Counted from the first letter of the stretch, positions 8,294-19,401 are shown. The stretch is 64,000 nucleotides of DNA from Amycolatopsis sp. DSM 110486 (GCF_019468465.1 NZ_CP080519.1:7867001-7931000); one strand, 5' to 3'. Notes: generated from the letters alone by a model not told the origin. Made by a program: numbers and translations.

Positions 8294-9997
8294 TTGTCGC
8301 CGCCTACGAGCCAGCTGTCGAGCGCGAGCGGGGCGACCCCGGCGGACCCGGCGCCGACCCCGGCCCCGCCGGGCCGGTTCGAGTGGCTGCGGCGGCATCG
8401 GCGGTGGGCGTTTGCGCTCGTCGGGTTCGCGTTGCTCGCGCAGATGGCGTTCGCGATGGTCACCACGGCCGTCGGGCAGACGCCGACGATCGACGAGCCG
8501 GTGTACGTCGGCACGGCCGTCGTCTACCTCGACCAGCACAGCCTGCGGTACAACCCGGAGCACCCGCCGCTGGGCAAGCTGATCATCGCGTCCGGCCTGG
8601 CCTTCGCCGACGTGCACCTCGACCCCGCCTTCGCCGGCGACGAAACGCAGCTCGGCCGGCACGTGCTGTACGAGTCGGGCAGCGATCCGGGCCACCTGAT
8701 GTTCTTGGCGCGGCTGCCGATGATCGTGCTGACGCTGCTGTTCGGGCTGGTCGTCTTCGCGTTCGCGCGTGATCTCGCCGGCCCGGTCGGCGGCCTCATG
8801 GCGCTCGCGCTCTACGCCTTCTCGCCCGACGTCATCGCATACGGCTCGCTCGCCACACTCGACGTGCCGATGGCCGGGTTCCTGCTGACGTCGGCCTGGC
8901 TGGTGTGGCGGGCCCGGCGCCGGCCCCTGCGGTATCTCCCGCCGGCGGGACTCGCCCTCGGCGCGGCGATCGCGACGAAGATGAGCGCGCTGCCCGCGGT
9001 TCCGGTGGTCCTGTTCCTGGCCGCGTTGTCGGTGTGGCACTTCCGTCGTGCGCGTGGCCTCGGTCCGAAACGGACCGCCCTCGAGCTCGTCGCGGCGGTC
9101 ATCGGCGTGGGGCTGATCGCCGTCGCCGTCCTCTGGGCCGCCTACCTCGCCGTCGATCCACGCTTGCGCTGGCAGGCACCGCCGGGCCTGCCGACTCTCC
9201 ACGGCCTGCGCGCGCTCGCCGACTGGCTGCCGGTGCCCGCGCCGTACCGCGACGGCATGCACCTCCAGTTCGGCTTCGAAGACCAGGTGTGGAGCGGCTT
9301 CCTGTTCGGCCGCCTCTACTTCGGCGCCCTCTGGTACTACCTCCCGGCCGCGATCCTCGTGAAGACCCCGCTCGGCACGCTGGCGCTGTGGCTGGCCGGC
9401 ATCGTCGTGCTGCTCGCGATTCCCCGGCTGCGCCCCGCGGCGCCGTACCTCCTCGTCCCGTCCGCGGTGCTGCTGGCCGCCGCCATGACCGGCAGCCGCG
9501 ACTTCGGCGTCCGGTACACGGTTTTCCTCCCGATGTTCCTCGCCGTCGCGGCCGCCGGTCTTGTCCTCCTGCGCCGCCGCCAGGCCCACCTCGCCGCGGC
9601 GGTCCTGGTCGTCTTCACGGCCGTCAGCTCGCTGCTGACGTTCCCGTACTACCTGCCCTACTCCAACGAAGCCTTCGGCGGCCCGGCGCAGACCCACCTG
9701 CGCCTGCACGACTCGAACGTCGACTGGGGCCAGGACCTCGGCCGCCTCGCCGACCGGTTGAAAACGCGCTATCCGGACGAACGCCCCTGGCTCGTCTACA
9801 AGGGCAGCGGCGTGCCGGCCTTCTACGGCATCGACGCCGCCGACCCCCTCCGCGTGCCCCCGGACCAGGTCCACGGCCTGCTCGCGGTCTCCGACTCCTC
9901 CATTGCCAAGGCGGACGCCCACCTGAAGGCCCTGCTGGCGACGAGCACCCCGATCGACGAGGTCGGCCACTCGATCACGATCTTCCGCCGGCCTTAG
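8294..9997 (+). CDS. Integral-membrane glycosyltransferase, GT39/ArnT-like
   Basis: Protein of 567 residues with TTG start at 8294, 6 bases after AAGGAAC. After a Pro/Ala-rich cytoplasmic tail (1-30) it has about ten transmembrane helices. The first outer loop carries TIDEPVYVG, the Asp-Glu motif that binds metal and lipid-phosphate sugar in GT-C enzymes, followed by YNPEHPPLGKL. A second loop has a conserved NVDWGQDLGRL block typical of this actinobacterial group. It probably moves a sugar from a polyprenyl-phosphate donor to a protein or lipid at the outer membrane face. No acceptor is suggested by its neighbours. It converges on the arabinose permease gene. Confidence 0.82.
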   Translation: MSPPTSQLSSASGATPADPAPTPAPPGRFEWLRRHRRWAFALVGFALLAQMAFAMVTTAVGQTPTIDEPVYVGTAVVYLDQHSLRYNPEHPPLGKLIIASGLAFADVHLDPAFAGDETQLGRHVLYESGSDPGHLMFLARLPMIVLTLLFGLVVFAFARDLAGPVGGLMALALYAFSPDVIAYGSLATLDVPMAGFLLTSAWLVWRARRRPLRYLPPAGLALGAAIATKMSALPAVPVVLFLAALSVWHFRRARGLGPKRTALELVAAVIGVGLIAVAVLWAAYLAVDPRLRWQAPPGLPTLHGLRALADWLPVPAPYRDGMHLQFGFEDQVWSGFLFGRLYFGALWYYLPAAILVKTPLGTLALWLAGIVVLLAIPRLRPAAPYLLVPSAVLLAAAMTGSRDFGVRYTVFLPMFLAVAAAGLVLLRRRQAHLAAAVLVVFTAVSSLLTFPYYLPYSNEAFGGPAQTHLRLHDSNVDWGQDLGRLADRLKTRYPDERPWLVYKGSGVPAFYGIDAADPLRVPPDQVHGLLAVSDSSIAKADAHLKALLATSTPIDEVGHSITIFRRP

Positions 9998-10026
9998 GCC
10001 CTGGTCACGGCCCCGGGCCCAGGGCC
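9997..10026. terminator. Hairpin between convergent genes
   Basis: Perfect 8-base arms GGCCCTGG (9997-10004) and CCAGGGCC (10019-10026) enclose a G+C-rich loop containing CCCGGG. The hairpin starts at the last base of the GT39-like stop codon and lies before the end of the minus-strand permease gene, so it could stop transcription from both sides. No U-tract is present, as is common in high-GC actinomycetes. Confidence 0.5.
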
Positions 10027-10051
10027 GGCTGAATCCCCGGCGGCCGCGCCT

Positions 10052-11275
10052 CTAAGCCGTACCGCGTCGTTTCGTCCAGATGTCGTACGCGACTGCCGCG
10101 AGCAGGACCACGCCCTTGACCAGCATCACGCGCTCGCTCGGAGCACCGATCAGGGACATGCCGTTGTTGATCACGGCCATGATCAACCCGCCGGTGATCG
10201 CGCCGACGACCTTCCCCACGCCGCCCTGCACGGCGGCGCCGCCGATGAACGCCGCGGCGATCGCGTCGAGTTCGAAGTTCACGCCGGCGGTCGGGCCGGC
10301 CTGGTTGAGCCGGCCGGCGAAGATGATCCCGGCGAGCGCGGCCAGCACGCCCATGTTCACGAAGATCCAGAACGCCACCGACTTGACCTTGACGCCCGAC
10401 AGCGTCGCGGCCTGGAGGTTGCCGCCGACCGCGTAGATGTGGCGGCCGAACACCGAACGACCGGCGACGAGCGAATAGCCGACCACGAGCACGGCCAGCA
10501 GGATCAGCACCCACGGCAGGTTCTTGAACCGCGCGAGCTGCACGACCACGGCGAGCACCAGGATCGCCGCGCCGGCGACCTTCGCGACGAACACCGGGTA
10601 CGGGTCCACGTCCTGCCCGTACCCGAGCCGCGCGGAGCGCTTGCGCTGCTGGGTGATCGCGATGGCGGCGACGGTGAGCACGCCGACGATCAGGCTGACC
10701 AGGTCGGCGCCGCCGAGCGGGCCGAGGCCGATGTTGCCGAGGTAGCCGTCGGTGAAGCCGTTGGACAGCGTGCGGATCGCGTCGGGGAACGGGCCGATGC
10801 CCTGGTTGCCCAGTACGGTCAGCGTCAGCGCGCGGAACGCCAGCATTCCCGCCAGCGTCACGATGAAGGCCGGGATGCCGAAGTAGGCGACCCAATACCC
10901 CTGCCACGCGCCGATCACCGCGCCCGTCACCAGGGTGATGAGCACCGCGAGTGGCCACGGCACATGCAGGTTCACCATGAGCACCGCGGAGACGGCGCCG
11001 GTCATCGCGACCACCGAGCCTGCCGAGAGGTCGATGTGGCCGGAGATGATCACCAGGATCATGCCGATCGCGAGGATGAGCACGTAGGAGTTCTGCACGA
11101 TGATGTTCGAGATGTTCTGCGGCTCGAGCAACGCGCCGCCGGTGAGCACCTCGAACAGCACCACGATGAGGGCGAAGGCCACGTAGATCCCGCTCTGGCG
11201 CGGGTTGATCGAGATCCGCCTGCCCGGGGTGGCGGCCGGGGGCGCGGCGGGCCGGGCCGTGTCCGTTGTGGTCAT
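10052..11275 (-). CDS. mmsB: Sugar ABC transporter permease (multiple monosaccharide/arabinose type)
   Basis: Protein of 407 residues starting ATG at 11275; the ATG overlaps the ATPase stop (ATGA). It is a BPD_transp_2 family permease of the XylH/GguB group with about ten to eleven membrane segments. The family motif [16 protein letters not shown] is intact, as is the C-terminal INNGMSLIG region that contacts the ATPase. It is the last gene of the arabinose operon and forms the channel, presumably as a homodimer with MmsA and the binding lipoprotein. Substrate specificity is inferred from co-location with araA, araB and araD. Xylose or galactose transport is also possible for this family. Confidence 0.9.
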   Translation of the reverse strand: MTTTDTARPAAPPAATPGRRISINPRQSGIYVAFALIVVLFEVLTGGALLEPQNISNIIVQNSYVLILAIGMILVIISGHIDLSAGSVVAMTGAVSAVLMVNLHVPWPLAVLITLVTGAVIGAWQGYWVAYFGIPAFIVTLAGMLAFRALTLTVLGNQGIGPFPDAIRTLSNGFTDGYLGNIGLGPLGGADLVSLIVGVLTVAAIAITQQRKRSARLGYGQDVDPYPVFVAKVAGAAILVLAVVVQLARFKNLPWVLILLAVLVVGYSLVAGRSVFGRHIYAVGGNLQAATLSGVKVKSVAFWIFVNMGVLAALAGIIFAGRLNQAGPTAGVNFELDAIAAAFIGGAAVQGGVGKVVGAITGGLIMAVINNGMSLIGAPSERVMLVKGVVLLAAVAYDIWTKRRGTA

Positions 11276-12792
11276 GGGCGTTCCTTCGTCATGTACTGCA
11301 TCAGCAGCTCCTGGGTGGCGTCCTCGCGGGCGACCTCGCCGGTCACCCGGCCCGCGGACAGCGCGTAGATCCGGTCGCACAGGCCGAGTAGCTCCGGCAG
11401 CTCGGAGCTGATGACCAGCACCGCCTTCCCTTGCGCGGCAAGGGAGTTGATGATCGAGTAGATCTCGAACTTCGCGCCGACGTCGATGCCGCGGGTCGGT
11501 TCGTCGAGGATCAGCACGTCCGGATCGGTGAAGATCCACTTGGCCAGCACGACTTTCTGCTGGTTGCCGCCCGAGAGTTTCCCGGTCACGCTGCGCACGG
11601 TCGGTGCCTTGATCCGCAGGTCCCGGCGGAACCGCGCGGCCGTGTCGTGCTCGGCGTGCTCGTTGACCCAGCCGCGGCGCGCCAGCTTCCCGAGGCCCGC
11701 GGCCGAGACGTTGCGCTGCACGTCCTCGATCAGGTTCAGCCCGTAGCGCTTGCGGTCCTCGGTGGCGTACGCGATGCCGTGGCGCACGGCGTCACGGACC
11801 GAGCGCACCTCGATCGGCACGCCGTCCTTCACCAGCCGCCCGGAGATACCGGTGCCGTAGGAACGCCCGAACACGCTCATCGCCAGCTCGGTGCGGCCCG
11901 CACCCATCAGCCCGGCCAGGCCGACCACCTCCCCGCGCCGCAACGTCAGGTTGGCGCCCTCGACCACGACCCGGCCCAGCTGCGTGGGGCTGTGCACGGT
12001 CCAGTCCTCGATCCGCAGCACCTCCTCGCCGATGTCGGGCTCCCGCGGCGGAAAGCGGTGCTCCAGATCGCGCCCGACCATGCCGGTGATCAGCCGCTCC
12101 TCGGTGAGCCCGGCCGCGTCGAGGGTCTCGATCGTGCGGCCGTCGCGCAGGATCGTGACGGTGTCGGCGATCGCGATCACCTCGCCCAGCTTGTGGGAGA
12201 TGATCACCGACGTCACGCCCTCGTCGCGCAGCCCGCGCAACAGGTCGAGCAGGTGCGCCGAGTCGTCGTCATTGAGCGCGGCGGTCGGCTCGTCGAGGAT
12301 GAGCAGCTTCACCTGCTTCGACAGCGCCTTGGCGATCTCGACGAGCTGCTGCTTGCCGACGCCGAGGTCGCGCACCGGCGTGACCGGGTTCTCCGCGAGG
12401 CCGACGCGCCGCAGCAGCTCGCCGGCCTCGTGGTTGGTGCGGTTCCAGTCGATGAACCCGCGCCGGGCCCGCTCGTTGCCGAGGAAGATGTTCTCCGCGA
12501 TCGAGAGCTGCCCGCACAACGCCAGCTCCTGGTGGATGATCACGATTCCCCGGCGTTCGCTGTCGCGCACCGAGCCGAACTCGCACGCCTCGCCGTCGAA
12601 CCGGATCTCCCCGGCGTAGCTGCCGTGCGGGTGCACCCCGGAGAGCACCTTCATCAGGGTCGACTTCCCGGCGCCGTTCTCCCCGCAGATCGCGTGGATC
12701 TCCCCGCGGCGCACGGAAAGGGTGACGTCGGCGAGCGCGGTGACCCCGGGGAAGGTCTTCGTGATCCCGCGCATGCCGAGCAGTTCCGTCAT
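11272..12792 (-). CDS. mmsA: Sugar ABC transporter ATP-binding protein, two ABC domains
   Basis: Protein of 506 residues, ATG at 12792, overlapping the stop of the binding-protein gene by 4 bases. It has tandem ABC domains. The first has Walker [10 protein letters not shown] near residue 38 and Walker [10 protein letters not shown]. The second has the degenerate Walker A ([10 protein letters not shown]) seen in RbsA/XylG/GguA proteins, but a full signature LSGGNQQKV and Walker [11 protein letters not shown]. It energises monosaccharide import with MmsB. Order and tight coupling show a single transcript with the arabinose genes. Confidence 0.93.
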   Translation of the reverse strand: MTELLGMRGITKTFPGVTALADVTLSVRRGEIHAICGENGAGKSTLMKVLSGVHPHGSYAGEIRFDGEACEFGSVRDSERRGIVIIHQELALCGQLSIAENIFLGNERARRGFIDWNRTNHEAGELLRRVGLAENPVTPVRDLGVGKQQLVEIAKALSKQVKLLILDEPTAALNDDDSAHLLDLLRGLRDEGVTSVIISHKLGEVIAIADTVTILRDGRTIETLDAAGLTEERLITGMVGRDLEHRFPPREPDIGEEVLRIEDWTVHSPTQLGRVVVEGANLTLRRGEVVGLAGLMGAGRTELAMSVFGRSYGTGISGRLVKDGVPIEVRSVRDAVRHGIAYATEDRKRYGLNLIEDVQRNVSAAGLGKLARRGWVNEHAEHDTAARFRRDLRIKAPTVRSVTGKLSGGNQQKVVLAKWIFTDPDVLILDEPTRGIDVGAKFEIYSIINSLAAQGKAVLVISSELPELLGLCDRIYALSAGRVTGEVAREDATQELLMQYMTKERP

Positions 12793-13889
12793 TTCAGCTG
12801 CCCCGCCGTGTAGTAGCCGGAGTCGAGGAGTTCCTTCTGGTAGTTGGTCTTGTCCACGACCACGGGCTGCAGCAGGTAGGAGGGCACAACCTTCTTGCCG
12901 TTGTTGTAATCCGTGGTGTTGTTGACCTCCGCCTTGCCGCCCTTGAGGACGGAGTCGGCCATCTTCACGGTGACGTCGGCGAGCTTGCGGGTGTCCTTGA
13001 ACACCGTCGAGTACTGCTCGCCGGCGATGATGGACTTGACCGACGCGACCTCGGCGTCCTGGCCGGTGACCACCGGGTAGGGCTGACCCGCGGTGCCGTA
13101 GCCGTTGCTCTTGAGCGCCGAGAGGATGCCGATGGACAGGCCGTCGTACGGCGAGAGCACGCCGTCGACCTTCGCGCCGCCGCCGTAGGTCTTGGTGAGC
13201 AGGTCCTCCATGCGCCGCTGCGCGGTGGCCGGGTCCCAGCGCAGGATCGCGGTCGGCGCGAACGTCGTCTGGCCGCTCTTCACCACGAGCTTGCCGCTGT
13301 CCATGAGGGGCTTGAGCACGGACATGGCGCCGTTGAAGAAGAACGTCGCGTTGTTGTCGTCCGGCGAGCCGCCGAACAGCTCGATGTTGAACGGACCCGG
13401 ACCGGTGCCGAGGCCCTTGACCAGCGAATCCGCCTGCTCCACACCGACCTTGTAGTTGTCGAAAGTGGCGTAGTAGTCGACGTTCGGGCTGTTGAGCAGG
13501 AGCCGGTCGTAGGCGATCACCGGGATCTTGTGGTCGGCCGCCTCCTGCAGCTGGGTGGTGATCGCGGTGCCGTCGATGGAGGCGATCACCAGCAGCTTGG
13601 CGCCCTTGGTGATCTGGTTCTCGATCTGGTTGACCTGGGTCGGGATGTCGTTCTCGGCGTACTGCAGGTCGACCTTGTAGCCGAGCTTCTCCAGCGCTGC
13701 CTTGATGTTGTCGCCGTCGTGGATCCAGCGTTCCGACGACTTCGTCGGCATGGTGACGCCGATCAGCGCGCCGGCCGACGAGCCGGCGGCCGGCTGCTGG
13801 TCGGCCGTCTTGACGCTCGAACCGCAGGCGGCCAGCGTCAGTGCCAGTGCGGCGACGGTGACCCCTCGGATCCCTCGGATGAACTTCAT
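12789..13889 (-). CDS. chvE: Sugar-binding lipoprotein of ABC importer (ChvE/XylF type)
   Basis: Protein of 366 residues with ATG at 13889, preceded by GAAAGGAGCACGAAC. The signal peptide ends in a lipobox LTLAACGS, so it is lipid-anchored outside the membrane. The mature part is a Peripla_BP_4 fold of the ChvE group: [12 protein letters not shown] at the start, and binding-site blocks [13 protein letters not shown] and VVTGQDAE. Such proteins bind aldoses, including L-arabinose, xylose, glucose and galactose. Its place between araA and the transporter genes makes L-arabinose the leading candidate. A 4-base overlap couples it to the ATPase gene. Confidence 0.92.
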   Translation of the reverse strand: MKFIRGIRGVTVAALALTLAACGSSVKTADQQPAAGSSAGALIGVTMPTKSSERWIHDGDNIKAALEKLGYKVDLQYAENDIPTQVNQIENQITKGAKLLVIASIDGTAITTQLQEAADHKIPVIAYDRLLLNSPNVDYYATFDNYKVGVEQADSLVKGLGTGPGPFNIELFGGSPDDNNATFFFNGAMSVLKPLMDSGKLVVKSGQTTFAPTAILRWDPATAQRRMEDLLTKTYGGGAKVDGVLSPYDGLSIGILSALKSNGYGTAGQPYPVVTGQDAEVASVKSIIAGEQYSTVFKDTRKLADVTVKMADSVLKGGKAEVNNTTDYNNGKKVVPSYLLQPVVVDKTNYQKELLDSGYYTAGQLK

Positions 13890-13903
13890 TGTTCGTGCTC
13901 CTT

Positions 13904-15409
13904 TCAGAAGCCCTGGGCGAGCCGGTGGTAGGCCTGGTTCCAGCGGATCCGGTCGGCGAACCCGGAGGTGGTGGTGCCGGCGTCGATGGTGAGGAGCTCG
14001 ACGCCGAGCAGGTCTGCGAAGTCGCGGAGGGTCTCGACGGGCACCGCCTGGGTCAGCACGGTGTGGTGCGGCGCGCCGGCGGTGATCCACGACTCGGCGG
14101 AGGTGGCGAGCGACGGCGCGGGCTGCCAGACCGCGCGCGCGACCGGCAGGCTGGGCAGCGGCTCGTCGGGTGGGACGACCTCGATCTCGTTGGCCACCAA
14201 ACGGAACCGGTCGCCGAGGTCGGCCAGGCCGAGCACCACGCCGGGGCCGGGGGCGGCGTCGAACACGAGCCGTACCGGGTCCTCGCGGCCGCCGATGCCG
14301 AGCGGGTGGATCTCGCACGACGGGCGGGCGGCGGCGATGCTCGGGCAGACCTCGAGCATGTGCGCGCCGAGGATCTTCGGCTCGCCCGGCCCGAAGTGGT
14401 AGGTGTAGTCCTCCATGAACGACGTGCCGCGGCCGGTGCCCGTCCCCATCGCCTTCACCGCGGCGAGCAGGGCCGAGGTCTTCCAGTCGCCTTCGCCGCC
14501 GAAGCCGTAGCCGTCGGCCATCAGCCGCTGCACGGCCAGCCCCGGCAGCTGACGCAGGCCGCCGAGATCCTCGAAGTTCGTGGTGAACGCGCCGAAACCG
14601 CCCTCGGTGAGGAACCGCCGTAGCCCCAGCTCGACTTTCGCCGCGTACCGCAGGGACTCGTGGCGGGCGCCGTCTTCGGCGAGCTCCGGCGCCACGTCGT
14701 AGGCCGACGCGTATTCGGCGACCAGTTCGCCGGTGTCCTTTTCGGACGCGCTGTCGACGAGCTCGACGAGGTCGTTCACGCCGTAGGTGTTGACCGAGAC
14801 GCCGAAGCGCAGCTCGGCCTCGACCTTGTCCCCTTCGGTCACGGCGACGTCGCGCATGTTGTCGCCGAAGCGCGCCAGCCGCAGCTCGCGCAGGTGGTCC
14901 GCGCCGATCGCGGCCCGCGCCCACGCGTCGATCCGGTCGGCGACCACGGGGTCGCCCGCGTGCCCGGCGACGGTCTTGCGTGGCACGGAAAGGCGGGTCA
15001 GCACGTGGCCGAACTCGCGGTCGCCGTGCGCGGCCTGGTTGAGATTCATGAAGTCCATGTCGATGCTGCGCCACGGCAGGGCTTCGTTGAGCTGGGTGTG
15101 CAGGTGCAGCAACGGTTTGCGCAACGCGTCGAGCCCGCCGATCCACATCTTCGCCGGCGAGAAGGTGTGCATCCACGCGATCACCCCGACGCAGGAGTTG
15201 TCGGCATTGGCCTCGAGCAGCAGCCGGCGGATCGCGGAGGCCTCGGTCAGCACCGGTTTCCCGACGAGCTCGGCCGAAAGCCGTCCCGTCGAGGCGAGCA
15301 GCCGCTGGATCTCCAGCGACTGGCCGGCGACCTGCGCCAGCGTGTCCTCGCCGTAGAGCGCCTGGCTCCCGGTGAGGAACCAGACCTGGGGTTTGTTCTG
15401 CGAAGCCAT
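13904..15409 (-). CDS. araA: L-arabinose isomerase
   Basis: Protein of 501 residues, near the family's usual 500. ATG at 15409 follows GAGGAGACA. It converts L-arabinose to L-ribulose, the first catabolic step. The N-terminal [16 protein letters not shown] is diagnostic. Manganese ligands fit Glu in [15 protein letters not shown] and His in [11 protein letters not shown], and the late HHTVL block is present. It lies between araD and the sugar-binding gene in the arabinose operon, with a 30-base gap upstream and 14 bases downstream. Confidence 0.97.
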   Translation of the reverse strand: MASQNKPQVWFLTGSQALYGEDTLAQVAGQSLEIQRLLASTGRLSAELVGKPVLTEASAIRRLLLEANADNSCVGVIAWMHTFSPAKMWIGGLDALRKPLLHLHTQLNEALPWRSIDMDFMNLNQAAHGDREFGHVLTRLSVPRKTVAGHAGDPVVADRIDAWARAAIGADHLRELRLARFGDNMRDVAVTEGDKVEAELRFGVSVNTYGVNDLVELVDSASEKDTGELVAEYASAYDVAPELAEDGARHESLRYAAKVELGLRRFLTEGGFGAFTTNFEDLGGLRQLPGLAVQRLMADGYGFGGEGDWKTSALLAAVKAMGTGTGRGTSFMEDYTYHFGPGEPKILGAHMLEVCPSIAAARPSCEIHPLGIGGREDPVRLVFDAAPGPGVVLGLADLGDRFRLVANEIEVVPPDEPLPSLPVARAVWQPAPSLATSAESWITAGAPHHTVLTQAVPVETLRDFADLLGVELLTIDAGTTTSGFADRIRWNQAYHRLAQGF

Positions 15410-15439
15410 TTGTCTCCTCGTCGTGTGCGCCGGCCGGGC

Positions 15440-16117
15440 TCAGCGCTGGCCGTAGACGTTCTGGTAGCGCGCGTAGAGCCGGTCGACGTCCTCGGCCGGC
15501 AACGGTTTGGGCGCGCCCAGCTCGAATGCCTTGTGGACGGTCCGGGCCACGTCCTCCACGAGCACCGCCGCCTTCACCGCGTCGCGGGCGGTGCGCCCGA
15601 CGGTGAACGGGCCGTGGTTGCGCATGAGAACGGCAGGGGAGCGGCTGGCCCGCAACGTCTCGACGATGCCGCGGCCGATGGAGTCGTCGCCGATCAGCGC
15701 GAACGGCCCGACCGGGATCTCCCCGCCGAACTCGTCGGCGATCATCGTGAGCACGCACGGGATGGGCTCGCCGCGCGCGGCCCACGCGGTGGCGTAGGTG
15801 GAGTGCGTGTGCACGACCCCGCCGACGTCGGGCAGATGCCGGTAGACGTAGGCGTGGGCGGCCGTGTCGGACGACGGCGCGAGGTCGCCGTGGCGCAGCC
15901 GCCCGTGCAGGTCGGTGACGACCATGGTGTCGGCGGACAGGTCGTCGTAGGAGATCCCGGACGGCTTGATCACCATCAGCTCGCGCCCGGGCACCCGCGC
16001 CGAGACATTGCCCGCGGTCCAGGCGACCAGCTCGTTGCGCGTGAGCTCGCCGTGCAGGTCCGCGACGGTGCGGCGCAGCTCGGCGACGGTGCCGAGCAGC
16101 TCGTCGGTCAGCGACAT
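15440..16117 (-). CDS. araD: L-ribulose-5-phosphate 4-epimerase
   Basis: Protein of 225 residues, ATG at 16117, overlapping the end of araB by 10 bases. It is a class II aldolase/epimerase that makes D-xylulose 5-phosphate, feeding the pentose phosphate pathway. Visible sites are the phosphate-binding TAGNVSAR and [10 protein letters not shown] blocks and the zinc ligands in [12 protein letters not shown] (His-x-His) and the later MRNHGPF. It is slightly shorter than the E. coli enzyme (231). Function is firm from both sequence and operon. Confidence 0.96.
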   Translation of the reverse strand: MSLTDELLGTVAELRRTVADLHGELTRNELVAWTAGNVSARVPGRELMVIKPSGISYDDLSADTMVVTDLHGRLRHGDLAPSSDTAAHAYVYRHLPDVGGVVHTHSTYATAWAARGEPIPCVLTMIADEFGGEIPVGPFALIGDDSIGRGIVETLRASRSPAVLMRNHGPFTVGRTARDAVKAAVLVEDVARTVHKAFELGAPKPLPAEDVDRLYARYQNVYGQR

Positions 16118-17826
16118 GTCAGGACTGTCCTTTCGCCGGCGGTGGCGGTGGCGTGGCGGCGGGCCGCGAGGCGGTGCAGCACGTCGCTGCCGCCGCGGCC
16201 GAAGTGGTCGTGCAGCTCGCGGTAGTCGGCGTAGAGCTCGTCGTAGGCACGGGAGTGGGCGGGCACCGGCCGGTACACGTCCCGGTGGACCGAGCCCATC
16301 GCGCGCGAAGCCGCGGTGATGTCCGGGTGGGCGCCGGCCGCCACGGCGGCGTGGATGGCCGAGCCGAGCGCCGGCCCCTGCGCGGACCCGATCACCGACA
16401 GGGGCAGGTTCACCACGTCGGCGTAGAGCTGCATCAGGAAGGCGTTGCGGACGAGCCCGCCGGCCACGACCAGCTCGGTGACCGGCACGCCCGCGTCCCG
16501 GAAGGCTTCGATGATCGTGCGGGTGCCGAACGCGGTGGCCTCCAGCAGCGCCCGGTAGGTGTCTTCGGCACGGGTGGCCAGCGTCTGGCCGACGACGACG
16601 CCGGACAGCTCGTGGTCCACCAGCACCGAGCGGTTGCCGCTGTGCCAGTCGAGCGCGACCAGCCCGTGCGCGCCGATTTCCTGCGCCGACGCGAGCACGG
16701 TGAGGTGTTCGTGGAGCGAGACGCCCGCTCGTCGCGCGTCCTCGTGGTAGCCGGGCGGCACGCCGTGCTCGACGAACCAGCCGAAGATGTCGCCGACCCC
16801 GCTTTGCCCGGCTTCGTAGCCCCACAGCCCGGGCACGATCCCGCCGTCGACGACCCCGCACATGCCCGGGACCTCTCGCAGCTCTTCGGCGTTGAGGACG
16901 TGACACGTCGAGGTGCCCATGATCGCGACCATCCGGCCGGGTTCGACGGCCTGCGCGGCGGGCGCGGTCACGTGCGCGTCGACGTTGCCGACCGCGACGG
17001 CGATGCCTTCCGGCAGTCCGGTCCACAACGCCGCTTCGGCGGTGAGCGAGGCGGCCCGGTCGCCGAGGCGCCCGAGCGGCCGGTCGAGCTTGTCCGGCAC
17101 GAAGTCCGCGAACCCGGGGTTCAGCTCGCGCAGGAAATCGGCGCCGGGGTACTCGCCGTCCTGCAGGATGCCCTTGTACCCGGCGGTGCAGGCGTTGCGG
17201 ACGTAGTGGCCGGTCAGCCGCCAGACGATCCAGTCGGCCAGCTCGACCCAGTGCGCCGTCGCCGCGTAGACGGCGGGCGCCTCCTCCAGAACCTGCAGCG
17301 CCTTTGCGAACTCCCATTCCGATGAGATCCGCCCGCCGTAGCGGGGCAGCCACTTCTCGTCGCGGGCTCGCGCGAGCTCGGTGATCCGGTCGGCCTGCGG
17401 CTGGGCGGCGTGGTGGCGCCACAGCTTCACGTACGCGTGCGGCTCGCGCTCGAACTCCGGCAGCTCGCACAGCGGCGTTCCGTCCACAGTGGTCGGAACC
17501 ACCGTGCACGCGGTGAAGTCGGTGCCGAGGCCCACGACGTCGGCGGGATCGGCGCCGGCGTCGCGGAGCGCGGCGGGTACGGCGGTGCGCAGCACCCCGA
17601 GGTAGTCCGAGGGGACCTGCAGCGCCCAGTCCGGCGGCAACGGCTGGCCGGTCACGGGCAGCGTCCGGTCGACGACGCCGTGCGGGTACTCGTACACGGC
17701 GGTGCCCAGCTCGGCGCCGTCGGAGACCCGCACCACGACGGCGCGGCCCGAGAGCGTGCCGAAGTCGACGCCGATCACGAGACGCTCGTGAATGTTAGCG
17801 TTAACATTCGGGGAGTGCGGGGACAC
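16108..17826 (-). CDS. araB: Ribulokinase
   Basis: Protein of 572 residues, GTG start at 17826 with AAGGAG 7 bases upstream. A FGGY-family kinase that phosphorylates L-ribulose. The N-terminal phosphate loop [16 protein letters not shown] and the C-terminal [14 protein letters not shown] block are typical, and TSTCHVL is the ribulokinase-type ATP loop. An inverted repeat resembling a LacI-family operator overlaps codons 6-11, directly after the start, so repressor bound there could block elongation or initiation. It is 27 bases downstream of the regulator gene. Confidence 0.96.
   Translation of the reverse strand: MSPHSPNVNANIHERLVIGVDFGTLSGRAVVVRVSDGAELGTAVYEYPHGVVDRTLPVTGQPLPPDWALQVPSDYLGVLRTAVPAALRDAGADPADVVGLGTDFTACTVVPTTVDGTPLCELPEFEREPHAYVKLWRHHAAQPQADRITELARARDEKWLPRYGGRISSEWEFAKALQVLEEAPAVYAATAHWVELADWIVWRLTGHYVRNACTAGYKGILQDGEYPGADFLRELNPGFADFVPDKLDRPLGRLGDRAASLTAEAALWTGLPEGIAVAVGNVDAHVTAPAAQAVEPGRMVAIMGTSTCHVLNAEELREVPGMCGVVDGGIVPGLWGYEAGQSGVGDIFGWFVEHGVPPGYHEDARRAGVSLHEHLTVLASAQEIGAHGLVALDWHSGNRSVLVDHELSGVVVGQTLATRAEDTYRALLEATAFGTRTIIEAFRDAGVPVTELVVAGGLVRNAFLMQLYADVVNLPLSVIGSAQGPALGSAIHAAVAAGAHPDITAASRAMGSVHRDVYRPVPAHSRAYDELYADYRELHDHFGRGGSDVLHRLAARRHATATAGERTVLTCR
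17791..17808. promoter_or_regulatory. LacI-family operator inside the araB 5' coding region
   Basis: ATGTTAGCGTTAACAT (17792-17807) is an inverted repeat, 7 of 8 bases per arm (8 of 9 with the flanking A and T). Its core TGTTAGCG matches the second site at 18937. It lies 18 bases inside araB. The match between the two sites, and the LacI-type regulator next door, make it a likely operator. Confidence 0.75.
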
Positions 17827-17853
17827 GGGTTTCTCCTTCGGTGGGGACCGCGC

Positions 17854-18882
17854 TCAGCGTGGTCCGGTGCTCTCCCGGACGATCAGCTCGGGCTCGACCA
17901 GGTACCGCACGTGCTGGTCGCCGCCGCCCATCCGTTCGGTCAGCAGCCCGAACGTGCGCCGGCCGACTTCGATGAAGTCCTGGCGCACCGTGGTCAGCGG
18001 CGGCGTGAAGTACGCGGCCTCGGGGACGTCGTCGAAGCCGGCGACGTGCACGTCCGCCGGCACGCCGATGCCGGTCTCGGTGAACGCGCGCAGCAGCCCG
18101 AGCGCCATCTGGTCGTTGGCGGCGAACACCGCGTCCAGCCCGCCGTTCCCGGCGGGCACCTTCTTGGCCAGCGTCCGCCCGGCGGCGTAGCCGGAGGCCG
18201 GGCTCCAGTCGCCGCGGATGACGGGGGGCACCTCTGCGCCGTGGCGCTCCAGCGTCTCGCGCCAGCCGCGCTCGCGCTCGAGCGCCTCCAGCCAGTCCTC
18301 CGGCCCTGCGATGTGCCACACCGTGCGATGCCCGAGCGCGAGCAGGTGCTCGGTCGCGCGGCGGGCGCCGTCGTACTGGTCCACGGAGATCACCGGAACC
18401 GGCGCGCCGTCGCCGCCGCCGACGGCGACCACCGGGACCGCCGAAGGCACTCCCGCAAGCGCCTGCCCGGCCGTGACGTGCGGGGCGATCACGACGATCC
18501 CCTCCACGGCTTGGCGCCGCAGGCTCTCCACCGCGTCCGCGATGGACGACCGGCCCGGACGGCTCACGCTCGAGATCGTGATGGCGTAACCGGCTTCCCG
18601 GGCGGCGTTCTCGATGCCGTACAGGGTGCTCGCGGGTCCGTACAGATTGGACTCCAGCGCGACGACGCCGAGCGTGCCGGAGCGGCCCGTGACGAGCGCG
18701 CGGGCCGCGGAGTTGGGCCGGTAACCCAGCTCCTCCACCGCGGCCATCACCCGGGCGCGGGTCTCGGGGCGGACCGGGCCGGTGCCGTTGATGACCCGCG
18801 AGACAGTCATGTGGGAGACGCCTGCGAGGCCGGCCACGTCCGTGAGGCTCGCCTGCCGATCGCCGGCCGCTCCTGCTGACAC
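17854..18882 (-). CDS. LacI-family repressor of the arabinose operon
   Basis: Protein of 342 residues with GTG start at 18882, after GAGGAAGG. The N-terminal helix-turn-helix is LTDVAGLAGVSHMTVSRVIN, followed by the hinge helix with NSAARAL, which inserts into the operator's minor groove. A periplasmic-binding-like effector domain covers residues about 65-340. It heads the arabinose operon on the same strand, so it is probably autoregulated together with araBDA and the transporter, released by arabinose or a pathway intermediate. The role is inferred from position and operators; the family call is certain. Confidence 0.93.
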   Translation of the reverse strand: MSAGAAGDRQASLTDVAGLAGVSHMTVSRVINGTGPVRPETRARVMAAVEELGYRPNSAARALVTGRSGTLGVVALESNLYGPASTLYGIENAAREAGYAITISSVSRPGRSSIADAVESLRRQAVEGIVVIAPHVTAGQALAGVPSAVPVVAVGGGDGAPVPVISVDQYDGARRATEHLLALGHRTVWHIAGPEDWLEALERERGWRETLERHGAEVPPVIRGDWSPASGYAAGRTLAKKVPAGNGGLDAVFAANDQMALGLLRAFTETGIGVPADVHVAGFDDVPEAAYFTPPLTTVRQDFIEVGRRTFGLLTERMGGGDQHVRYLVEPELIVRESTGPR

Positions 18883-18936
18883 TACGTCACCGCCTTCCTC
18901 GTCCGGGTGGTCCGCGTCACTCTTTCCGGCGCATAG

Positions 18937-18950
18937 TGTTAGCGATAACA
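18937..18950. promoter_or_regulatory. Operator upstream of the LacI-family gene
   Basis: TGTTAGCGATAACA is an inverted repeat (6 of 7 per arm) about 55 bases upstream of the regulator's GTG. It shares the TGTTAGCG core with the araB site, about 1.1 kb away. Likely autoregulatory and operon-wide control site. Confidence 0.75.
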
Positions 18951-18975
18951 GTCACCCGGTCAAGACTCGGCTCGG

Positions 18976-19401
18976 TCACGACCTGGTCTCTTGATCGGCG
19001 AGCCACGCCGCACCCCGGCGGGCCGAAGCGCGCGACAGCCACGCCTCCTGGACCACTTCCGCCAGCTCGGCCCGGCTGATCTCGCCGAGCCGACAGGCGC
19101 GCACGAGCACCGACAGGTGGCCGCGGAAGTGCGGCGTGGTGAAAAACGGTGAGTCCTCGTCCTGGACGAGTGCTGCCTTGTCGCCTTCGGACGGCACCCA
19201 GAACACGATCACGTCCGGGTAGCGCTCGCCCGTCTCCGGGTCGATGGCGTCCGGGCGCGGGTTTCGGAAGAAGACGAACGACTTGCCCCCGACCTGGTAC
19301 ACCGGCTTGTGCTCGGTTCCGGGCCAGACGGTGACGTGCGGCATCCCGAGAGCGAGCTCGTGGACGTCCTCGACACACGCGGGGCGGCTGTCGTCCGGCA
19401 T
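18976..19401 (-). CDS. MmcQ/YjbR family protein
   Basis: Protein of 141 residues from ATG at 19401 (MPDDSRPACVEDVHELALGM). The frame is open further upstream, but family alignment begins here. YjbR-type proteins have a double-wing DNA-binding-like fold. The core TVWPGTEHKPVYQVGGKSFVF begins with the usual substrate-like loop, and the block HFRGHLSVLVRA is followed by the C-terminal helix EVVQEAWLSRA. Molecular role is unknown for the family. It lies just upstream of, and divergent in function from, the arabinose genes, on the same strand. Confidence 0.8.
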   Translation of the reverse strand: MPDDSRPACVEDVHELALGMPHVTVWPGTEHKPVYQVGGKSFVFFRNPRPDAIDPETGERYPDVIVFWVPSEGDKAALVQDEDSPFFTTPHFRGHLSVLVRACRLGEISRAELAEVVQEAWLSRASARRGAAWLADQETRS

